The notes below the pieces were generated by a model. The model was not told the DNA's origin and did no database searches. It was given only the letters and a program-made list of their open reading frames with translations. Shown here one piece after another: positions 1 through 5,735 of a DNA stretch of 7,709 nucleotides; the first letter of the stretch is position 1, and every line of letters starts with the position of its first letter. Source of the DNA: Alphaproteobacteria bacterium (GTDB lineage Bacteria > Pseudomonadota > Alphaproteobacteria > Sphingomonadales > Rhodothalassiaceae); assembly GCA_003694205.1 (NCBI GenBank), contig RFKS01000023.1, forward strand, positions 1 through 7,709, given 5' to 3'. The translations under genes and the position numbers were made by a program.

Positions 1-364
1 AGCGCTCGGTACGGATATCCTCGGCGAGCAGATTGACAAGCCATTGCGGGGTGTTGCCGCCGACCACCGGATAGAGACACCGACGTGGCCGCGCCCCGAT
101 GGCCCGCGCGACATGTGCCGGGTAATTCTCACAGCGACCGAAAGGTGTCTCGAATTGTGGCGCCGAGTCGGCGAAGGTGCGAATGGCCGCGACACTGTCG
201 AGACGGGGCACAAGGCGCGCGGGCGCCGCACCGCTATCAGCAATCGCCCGCCTTGCCGCCGCGACCATCAGGCCCTGCGGCGAAGGCGGTGACGGCAGGT
301 GCTCGCCATCGCGTACGGTGAGACGGGCGCATCCGACGAGTATCGGGGTGGCAGCCTCGCGCAT
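1..364 (-). CDS. Thiolase-like acetyl-CoA acetyltransferase family protein, N-terminal fragment
   Basis: This is a partial gene. It starts at the ATG complementary to 364-362 and runs off the left edge after 121 codons without a stop. An in-frame TGA two codons upstream of the ATG rules out a longer start, and AGGAAGG (complement of 375-381) sits 10 bases before it. The protein opens with PILVGCARLTVRDG, the first strand of the thiolase fold. SPQGLMVAAARRAIADSG (about residues 28-45) is the first helix. Later come LDSVAAIRTFAD (55-66), FGRCENYPAHVARAIGA (75-91) and VGGNTPQWLVN (101-111). This order matches 'acetyl-CoA acetyltransferase' proteins of the SCP2-thiolase-like branch. Classical thiolases carry the nucleophilic Cys in a C-A/S-S-G motif at about the place where this protein has GGNTPQ, so its chemistry is uncertain. 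The remaining catalytic His/Cys region lies outside the window. The family call is fairly firm; the substrate is unknown. It is divergent from the efflux genes. Confidence 0.8.
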   Translation of the reverse strand, partial: MREAATPILVGCARLTVRDGEHLPSPPSPQGLMVAAARRAIADSGAAPARLVPRLDSVAAIRTFADSAPQFETPFGRCENYPAHVARAIGARPRRCLYPVVGGNTPQWLVNLLAEDIRTER

Positions 365-620
365 CGGCTCTCAACCTTCCTCGCACTTTCCTCTGCGAAC
401 GGGGCATGATAAAGCGCAGGCGGCCTGGCTGAAGCTGTTCGATTCAGGGGCAAGCCTGGCTGCGGCGCCAAAGATCGCAGGAGATGCGGTGAGGCGGCGT
501 ATCACCGGCGCAGTCCATCCCCCGGTACAGCCGCCATGGGGCTGCGGCGGGGCGGTCGCGCCCTCATCTGCGGATCCGGCAGTATCCCGCCGAGGCGGTC
601 GAGTAAGAAAGCGATTTTCC
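365..620. promoter_or_regulatory. Divergent intergenic region with presumed promoters for the thiolase-like gene and efflux operon
   Basis: These 256 bases separate two divergent genes and contain no credible coding sequence, so they must hold at least two promoters. For the minus-strand gene, TATCAT (complement of 411-406) resembles a -10 box. A poor -35 candidate, TTCAGC (complement of 433-428), lies 16 bases upstream of it, which would leave a leader of about 35 bases. For the plus-strand operon I see no good sigma-70 match. Two short symmetric elements might bind a regulator: a 9-base direct repeat GCCTGGCTG at 423-431 and 454-462 (31 bases start to start, about three helical turns), and an inverted repeat CAGCC/GGCTG at 528-532 and 540-544. 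Both are short and could be chance in GC-rich DNA. No regulator gene is adjacent within the window. Confidence 0.45.
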
Positions 621-1703
621 ATGCGATCCATCTTTGCCCTTGCCCTGTCCCTTGTCGCGCTGGCCATTCTGGCGGGGGCTGCTTTCCTCTATGCCCGCGG
701 TGGCGCCCCCTCGCACGAGATGCGCCGCGGGGGCGGCGCGATCCCGGTCGAGGTGGCCACTGTCGCGCCGCATGCCTTCGCCGACCGCATCGAGGCGATC
801 GGGACGGCCATTGCCGATGAGTCTGTGACCCTCACCGCCCGCGTCGCCGAAGCCGTGCGTGCCGTTCATTTCGAGGACGGACAGATTGTTGAAAAGGGCG
901 CGGTCCTTGTCGAGTTCGAGCATGACGAGGAAACAGCCGCGCTCGCCGAGGCCCGTGCGGCGCTTGTCGAGGCCGAACGGCAGCTCGAGCGGATTCGGGA
1001 TCTCGTCGCCCGCGGCAACGCGACTCAGGCGACCCTCGACGAGCGCGTACGCGCCGTCGACGAGGCGAAGGCCAGGGTCGACGCCGCCGCGGCGCGGGTC
1101 GAGGACCGTATTCTTCGCGCCCCTTTCTCGGGCGTTCTCGGGCTGCGACAGGTGAGCGTCGGCGCCGTGGTGACGCCAGGCACAGCAATCACCACGCTCG
1201 ACGACGTGTTTCCGATCAAGGTCGATTTCGCCATCCCGGAGCGATTCCTGTCGGCACTCGCCACCGGCCAGACCATCCTGGCCCGGGCGGTGGCTTTTCC
1301 TGGCGAGACCTTTCGCGGCACCGTGAAGACGGTCGATTCGCGGGTCGATCCGGTGACCCGGGCGGTCACCGTGCGCGCGGAGATTGCCAACGAGGACGCG
1401 AGACTGCGCCCCGGCATGCTGCTCACTGTGGAGGTCATGAGCCGCGAGCGTCGCTCGCTCGCAGTCCCTGAAGAGGCCATCGTGCCCATCGGGAAGGCGC
1501 AATATGTTTTCGTCGTGACCGGCGAAAATGTCGCCGAGAGACGGCAGGTCACGACGGGCGTGCGGCGGCCGGGCGTGGTCGAGATTCTCGACGGACTTGA
1601 GGCCGGCGAGAGCGTCGTCGTTGCCGGCGCCGTGCGCCTGCGGCCTGGACAGCCGGTCCGTATTATCGAGAGCGGTCTGCCGGTCGCGCGGCCACAGAGC
1701 TGA
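621..1703 (+). CDS. RND efflux system periplasmic adaptor (membrane fusion protein, HlyD/AcrA type)
   Basis: This 360-residue protein is the periplasmic adaptor of a tripartite RND pump. Residues 4-24 form one hydrophobic segment (signal peptide or N-terminal anchor). There is no lipobox cysteine, so it is not an AcrA-style lipoprotein. The first half of the lipoyl/barrel-sandwich domain is at about 69-101 (FEDGQIVEKGAVLVEFE). An alpha-helical hairpin rich in Ala, Glu and Arg covers about 103-163. The second lipoyl half starts at APFSGVLGLRQVSVG (168-181). A beta-barrel follows at about 197-272, with the family signature RLRPGMLLTVEV at 261-272. The membrane-proximal domain is at about 278-350. 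The length is normal for the family. The frame stays open back to 177, but that stretch is antisense to the thiolase-like gene. The ATG at 621 begins directly with the hydrophobic segment and gives the normal length; its Shine-Dalgarno is weak (AGTAAGAAAG, 11 bases upstream). It lies 8 bases ahead of the pump gene, so the two are co-transcribed and probably translationally coupled. The substrate cannot be read from the sequence. Confidence 0.93.
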   Translation: MRSIFALALSLVALAILAGAAFLYARGGAPSHEMRRGGGAIPVEVATVAPHAFADRIEAIGTAIADESVTLTARVAEAVRAVHFEDGQIVEKGAVLVEFEHDEETAALAEARAALVEAERQLERIRDLVARGNATQATLDERVRAVDEAKARVDAAAARVEDRILRAPFSGVLGLRQVSVGAVVTPGTAITTLDDVFPIKVDFAIPERFLSALATGQTILARAVAFPGETFRGTVKTVDSRVDPVTRAVTVRAEIANEDARLRPGMLLTVEVMSRERRSLAVPEEAIVPIGKAQYVFVVTGENVAERRQVTTGVRRPGVVEILDGLEAGESVVVAGAVRLRPGQPVRIIESGLPVARPQS

Positions 1704-1711
1704 GAACGCCG

Positions 1712-4700
1712 ATGCTGCTATCCGACATATCCGTCAAGCGTCCGGTCTTCGCCACCGTGATCAGTCTGCTGCTGATTGCCTTCGGCATTGTCAGCTTCAC
1801 GCGCCTCCCGTTGCGCGAACTGCCCGACATCGACCCGCCGGTGGTGAGCATCGACACGCGCTATCCCGGCGCCTCGGCGGCAGTCATCGAGACCCGCATC
1901 ACGCAGCTTCTCGAGGACAGCATCTCGGGGATCGAGGGTATCAAGTCGATCTCGTCCACGAGCCAGGACGGCTTGTCGCGCATCACCGTCGAGTTTCGCC
2001 TGTCGCGCGACGTCGATGCGGCGGCGAACGATGTCCGCGACCGGATCAGCCGGACGCTCAACAATCTGCCCGAGGAAGCCGATCCGCCGGAGGTTGCGAA
2101 GGCCGATTCCGATACCGACCCGATCGTCTGGTACTCGCTGTCGAGCCCGACCCTCGATGTGCTGGCGCTCACCGATTACGCCGAGCGGCAGATCGTCGAC
2201 CGCCTGTCGGTGGTCGACGGCGTTGCCAATATCCGCATCGGAGGCGGCCAACGCTACGCCATGCGGATCTATCTTGACCGGCAGGCCCTCGCGGCGCGCC
2301 AGCTCACCGTTGATGATGTGGAGCAGGCGCTCAGGCGCGAGAATGTGGAGCTGCCCGCCGGCTCGCTTGAATCGGTCTCGCGCGATCTCGTCGTCCGCGT
2401 CGAGCGGGGTTTCCGTACGCCGGAGGATTTTGCGAGCCTTGTCGTCGCCGTCGGCGACGATGGCCACCTCATCCGCCTCGGCGAGCTCGCACGGGTCGAG
2501 ATCGGAGCGGTAGAGGACCGGGCGGAATTCCGTGGCAATCGCATTCCCCGCGTCGGGATCGGCATCATCAAGCAGTCGCGGGCGAACACGCTCGCCGTGG
2601 CGAAGGCGGTCGCCGCCGAGGCGGAGCGGATTGCCGCCGACCTGCCGCCGACGATGGCTTTCGAAAAGGTGTTCGACAGCTCGATCTTCATCGACGCCTC
2701 GATCCACGAGGTCTATCGCACGCTCGGCATCGCGATGGTGCTCGTCGTACTCGTGCTCTACGCCTTTCTCGGCTCCCTGCGGACCGTTCTCGTGCCCGCG
2801 GTCACAGTCCCGGTATCGATCATCGGCACCTTCACCGTGATGGCGGCCACGGGGGTCAGCATCAATCTTCTCACCCTGCTCGCACTGGTGCTCTCGATCG
2901 GGCTTGTCGTCGACGATGCCATCGTGGTGCTGGAGAACATCCACCGCCGGGTCGAGGAGGGCGAGCCGCGCCTGCTCGCCGCCTACCGCGGCGCCCGTCA
3001 GGTCGGATTCGCGGTGGTGGCGACGACGCTCGTGCTGATCGGCGTCTTCGTGCCGATCGCCTTTCTCGAGGGCAATGTCGGGCGGCTCTTCTCCGAGCTC
3101 GGGATTACGCTCGCGAGTGCGGTCGGCATCTCGGCGCTGGTCGCGCTCAGCCTGACGCCGATGATGTGCTCGAAGCTGCTCGTCCGGCCCGGTGGCCGGC
3201 GGCCGCGCCTCAGCGTCGCCATCGACCGCGCCTTCCTGCGCGTCCGCGAAGGCTATCTGTCGGCGCTCGAGCTCTGCTTTGCGCATCGCGGGCTGGTGAT
3301 CCTCGTCTTTCTTTCGGTGCTGGCGCTGATTGCCGGGCTTTTAAAAGCGGTCCCGAGCGAACTCGCCCCGCGCGAGGACCGCGGCGCCTTCTTCGTCGCC
3401 GTGCGCGGTCCCGAGGGCGCGAGTTTCGACTACATGAAGAGATACATGGACCGGATAGAGGACCGGACCATGTATCTGGTCGACGAGACGGGAGAAGCAA
3501 ATCTCTTCATCGTGCGGGCCAATGCCGGCAACTCGGCCTTCGGCATCGTCGTCCTCAAGCCCTGGGGCGAGCGACAGAGAAGCGCGGACGATATCATTGC
3601 CGAGCTGCGGCAGAAATATGCTGATCTCGCGGGTGTCGAGACCTTCATCGTGATGCGCCAGGGAATCTCGCGCAGCCGCGGCGATCCGGTGCAATTCGTG
3701 GTCGGCGGCAACACCTATGAGGAGCTTGCGGCCTTCCGTGAGGTTCTCATGCGCGAGGCGTCGAAGCTGCCCCTCATCGGGCTCGACACCGACTATCGCG
3801 AGACCCAGCCGCAGCTCCGGGTGCGAATCGACCAGGACCGTGCGGCGGATCTCGGGGTCTCGGTTGCGACCATCGGACGCACGCTCGAGACCATGCTCGG
3901 TGGTCGCCGCGTCACCACATTCGAGGATCGCGGGGAGGAGTACGACGTCATCCTGCGCGCCGAGGATCCGGATCGCCGGCAGCCCTCCGACCTCGCCAAT
4001 ATCTACGTCCGCTCGACGCGCTCGGGCGCTCTCATTCCGCTCAGCAATCTTATCCAGACGGAGGAACAGGGCGCGGCCGGATCGCTCAACCGTTACAACC
4101 GGGTCCGTGCGCTCACGCTTTCGGCGCAGCTTGCCGAGGGCTATACGCTCGGACAGGCGCTCAGCGACCTCGAAGAGATCGTGCGCACCCAGTTGCCGCA
4201 GGCCATCTCCGTCGATTACAAGGGCGAAAGCCGCGAATTCAAGGACGCCGGCGGGGCGGTGACCTTCACCTTCGCCATGGCCTTCCTCGTCGTCTTTCTC
4301 ATCCTCGCCGCACAGTTCGAGAGCTTCATTCACCCCTTCGTCATCATGCTGACCGTTCCGCTGGCCGCGGCGGGCGGTCTTCTCGGGCTCTATCTTGCCG
4401 GCTCGACGCTCAACATCTACAGCCAGATCGGACTCGTCATGCTGATCGGGCTCGCCGCCAAGAACGGCATTCTCATCGTCGAGTTCGCAAACCAGCTCCG
4501 CGATGCCGGGCGCAAGGTTCGTGACGCCGTGCGCGAGGCGGCCTCGATCCGCCTGCGCCCGATCGTCATGACCAGCCTGTCGACGATCATGGGCGCCGTG
4601 CCGCTCATCCTTGCCACTGGTCCAGGCTCGGGCAGCCGGCTGACCATTGGCGTGGTCATCGCGGCCGGCGTTGCACTTGCCACATTGTTTACCCTTTTCA

Positions 4701-4834
4701 TGATACCCATCTTCTATGACATGCTGGCGGGCTACACGCGGTCCCCGGGCTATGAGGCGGCACGCCTCAGGCAGCAGGAACGCGAACGCGCAGACGCCGG
4801 CGGGTCTGCCGGAGCGGGTGCGCCTGCGGAGTGA
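1712..4834 (+). CDS. RND efflux pump, inner-membrane permease subunit (HAE1 family, AcrB/MdtB-like)
   Basis: This 1040-residue proton antiporter exports hydrophobic or amphiphilic compounds from the inner membrane and periplasm. Length and layout match the family. TM1 is at about 10-29, preceded by the typical SDISVKRPVFA start. A large periplasmic porter/docking region follows, then TM2-TM6 (about 336-490), a short TM7 (about 527-546), the second periplasmic region, TM8-TM12 (about 848-1004) and a charged cytoplasmic tail. The proton-relay residues are present: Asp401-Asp402 in TM4 (GLVVDDAIVVLEN), Lys917 in TM10 (GLAAKNGILIVEFAN), and Arg947 with Thr954 in the TM11 motif RLRPIVMTSLS. They correspond by motif to AcrB Asp407/Asp408, Lys940, Arg971 and Thr978. 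It is therefore the HAE1 (drug) type rather than the heavy-metal HME type. The start is the only ATG consistent with TM1 and the 8-base gap; its Shine-Dalgarno is weak, suggesting coupling to the adaptor. No outer-membrane factor gene follows. A TTA codon (Leu544) within an AT-rich palindrome is unusual for this gene. Specificity is unknown. Confidence 0.96.
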   Translation: MLLSDISVKRPVFATVISLLLIAFGIVSFTRLPLRELPDIDPPVVSIDTRYPGASAAVIETRITQLLEDSISGIEGIKSISSTSQDGLSRITVEFRLSRDVDAAANDVRDRISRTLNNLPEEADPPEVAKADSDTDPIVWYSLSSPTLDVLALTDYAERQIVDRLSVVDGVANIRIGGGQRYAMRIYLDRQALAARQLTVDDVEQALRRENVELPAGSLESVSRDLVVRVERGFRTPEDFASLVVAVGDDGHLIRLGELARVEIGAVEDRAEFRGNRIPRVGIGIIKQSRANTLAVAKAVAAEAERIAADLPPTMAFEKVFDSSIFIDASIHEVYRTLGIAMVLVVLVLYAFLGSLRTVLVPAVTVPVSIIGTFTVMAATGVSINLLTLLALVLSIGLVVDDAIVVLENIHRRVEEGEPRLLAAYRGARQVGFAVVATTLVLIGVFVPIAFLEGNVGRLFSELGITLASAVGISALVALSLTPMMCSKLLVRPGGRRPRLSVAIDRAFLRVREGYLSALELCFAHRGLVILVFLSVLALIAGLLKAVPSELAPREDRGAFFVAVRGPEGASFDYMKRYMDRIEDRTMYLVDETGEANLFIVRANAGNSAFGIVVLKPWGERQRSADDIIAELRQKYADLAGVETFIVMRQGISRSRGDPVQFVVGGNTYEELAAFREVLMREASKLPLIGLDTDYRETQPQLRVRIDQDRAADLGVSVATIGRTLETMLGGRRVTTFEDRGEEYDVILRAEDPDRRQPSDLANIYVRSTRSGALIPLSNLIQTEEQGAAGSLNRYNRVRALTLSAQLAEGYTLGQALSDLEEIVRTQLPQAISVDYKGESREFKDAGGAVTFTFAMAFLVVFLILAAQFESFIHPFVIMLTVPLAAAGGLLGLYLAGSTLNIYSQIGLVMLIGLAAKNGILIVEFANQLRDAGRKVRDAVREAASIRLRPIVMTSLSTIMGAVPLILATGPGSGSRLTIGVVIAAGVALATLFTLFMIPIFYDMLAGYTRSPGYEAARLRQQERERADAGGSAGAGAPAE
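3337..3348. repeat. Perfect 12-base palindrome containing a T TTA AAA heptamer, inside the pump gene
   Basis: GCTTTTAAAAGC is a perfect palindrome in an otherwise GC-rich gene. Read in the pump frame it gives CTT TTA AAA GCG (Leu543-Ala546, the end of TM7). The bases T TTA AAA (3340-3346) match the X XXY YYZ pattern known for -1 ribosomal slippage. The TTA codon is rare in this sequence context. No function is demonstrated and a chance occurrence is likely. Confidence 0.25.
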
Positions 4835-4887
4835 ACGGCAGAAGGTCCGGCGGCGCCTGTATGCGGACGGGTATGACGGCGATGGCG

Positions 4888-4896
4888 AAGGAGGTG
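4888..4896 (+). promoter_or_regulatory. Strong Shine-Dalgarno of the EEP hydrolase gene
   Basis: AAGGAGGTG is close to a perfect complement of the 16S rRNA 3' end. Its GGAGG core (4890-4894) lies 5 bases before the ATG at 4900. Together with an in-frame TGA at 4897-4899 it fixes the start of the downstream gene. It is clearly stronger than the ribosome sites of the adaptor and pump genes, so the hydrolase can be translated independently of them. Confidence 0.85.
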
Positions 4897-4899
4897 TGA

Positions 4900-5634
4900 A
4901 TGGGCGAGTTTCGCGTCGCCACCTACAATGTGCACAGCTGCATCGGTCTCGACCGGCGCTTTGCGCCCGAGCGCATCGCGCAAGCGATCCGAGAGCTCGA
5001 CGCCGATGTGGTGGCGGTGCAGGAATGCGGCTGGCACCATCGCGGCGCGCGCCATTTCGACCAGTTCGCCTATCTTGCGGAAGCCACCGGCTATTCGGTG
5101 ATCGAAGCGCCGACAAAACTCCACGCGCGGGCGCATTACGGCAATGCCTTGCTCGCCCGTGCGCCGGTGGTCACGCATCGCGTCATCGACCTGTCCAATC
5201 CGCTCCACATTCCGCGTGGCTGCGTGCTGGCGGAGGTGAGCTTCGGCGAGTTCGCGGTCACCGTGCTCAATGCCCATCTCGGACTCACGCCCTGGGACCG
5301 TGGCCAGCAGATCCGCCGGCTCGCGCGCGAGATCGCCGAGATCGAGGGGCCGCTCGTGCTGATGGGCGATTTCAACAACTGGAGCCCGCACGGGGCGATC
5401 GGCCGGCGTCTTGCCCACCGCCTGCCCTACTGCACCGGCTTCGTCACCTTTCCCGCACGCGCGCCGCGCCTGCCGCTCGATCGCATCTATCTCTCACCCG
5501 AGCTCGCCTTTGCCCACGCCGCGGCCGTTCGCACGCCGCTGACGCAGGTGGCCTCCGATCACCTGCCGGTCGTCGCCGACATTCGCCGCGCGGTGCGGCA
5601 GCAGGATGGCGTCGCAGAGACTGCTTGCGCCTGA
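4900..5634 (+). CDS. Endonuclease/exonuclease/phosphatase (EEP) family metal-dependent hydrolase
   Basis: This 244-residue protein belongs to the DNase I/exonuclease III/inositol-phosphatase-like superfamily, which hydrolyses phosphodiester or phosphomonoester bonds using Mg2+. All the hallmark motifs are visible in order: TYNVH with Asn10; VAVQECG with the metal-binding Glu42; HYGNALL (79-85); LNAHLG with Asn124 and His126; MGDFNNW with Asp157 and Asn159; PLDRIYLS with Asp194; and SDHLPVVADI with Asp220-His221 near the C-terminus. It is therefore expected to be active. There is no signal peptide or membrane segment, so it is probably cytosolic. It is a compact single-domain member like the E. 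coli YbhP type, where the family's substrate is also unclear; nucleic acid, phospholipid head group or sugar phosphate are all possible. An in-frame TGA directly before the ATG fixes the start. It follows the pump by 65 bases with no terminator visible, so it may be read from the same transcript. Confidence 0.9.
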   Translation: MGEFRVATYNVHSCIGLDRRFAPERIAQAIRELDADVVAVQECGWHHRGARHFDQFAYLAEATGYSVIEAPTKLHARAHYGNALLARAPVVTHRVIDLSNPLHIPRGCVLAEVSFGEFAVTVLNAHLGLTPWDRGQQIRRLAREIAEIEGPLVLMGDFNNWSPHGAIGRRLAHRLPYCTGFVTFPARAPRLPLDRIYLSPELAFAHAAAVRTPLTQVASDHLPVVADIRRAVRQQDGVAETACA

Positions 5635-5722
5635 GGTCCGCCCGGAGTCGCGACTGCCAACGGTATCTTCCCATTCATCGATCATTCAGCCACGGGCCGA
5701 CAGGCTTCGGAGAGCAATCCTC

Positions 5723-5728
5723 AGGGAG
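5723..5728 (+). promoter_or_regulatory. Shine-Dalgarno that decides the start of the exported glycoside-hydrolase-like gene
   Basis: AGGGAG lies 7 bases before the ATG at 5736. The reading frame is open for about 1 kb upstream through the EEP gene, so this site and the signal peptide that follows are the evidence for choosing 5736 as the start. Confidence 0.7.
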
Positions 5729-5735
5729 ATCTTCG

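Noticed and set aside
177..620. N-terminal extension of the adaptor protein from an upstream in-frame ATG at 177
   Set aside because: It would overlap the divergent thiolase-like gene in antisense and put 148 non-homologous residues before the signal/anchor segment. The ATG at 621 gives normal family length.
371..667. Minus-strand frame of 98 codons across the divergent intergenic region
   Set aside because: It overlaps the start of the adaptor gene and has no homology that I recognise. Its composition is that of GC-rich noise.
1718..5116. Very long minus-strand reading frames opposite the pump gene (about 522 codons at 1718-3286 and 591 codons at 3341-5116)
   Set aside because: They are the antisense shadow of a strongly GC3-biased gene. 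Their translations are rich in Arg, Asp, His and Gly, with no recognisable domain, and the sense strand encodes a full-length conserved RND pump.
4716..5735. Upstream extension of the glycoside-hydrolase-like frame through the EEP gene
   Set aside because: The translation before 5736 is low-complexity Arg/Ala/Pro-rich and overlaps the clearly real EEP gene. The Shine-Dalgarno and signal peptide at 5736 mark the true start.
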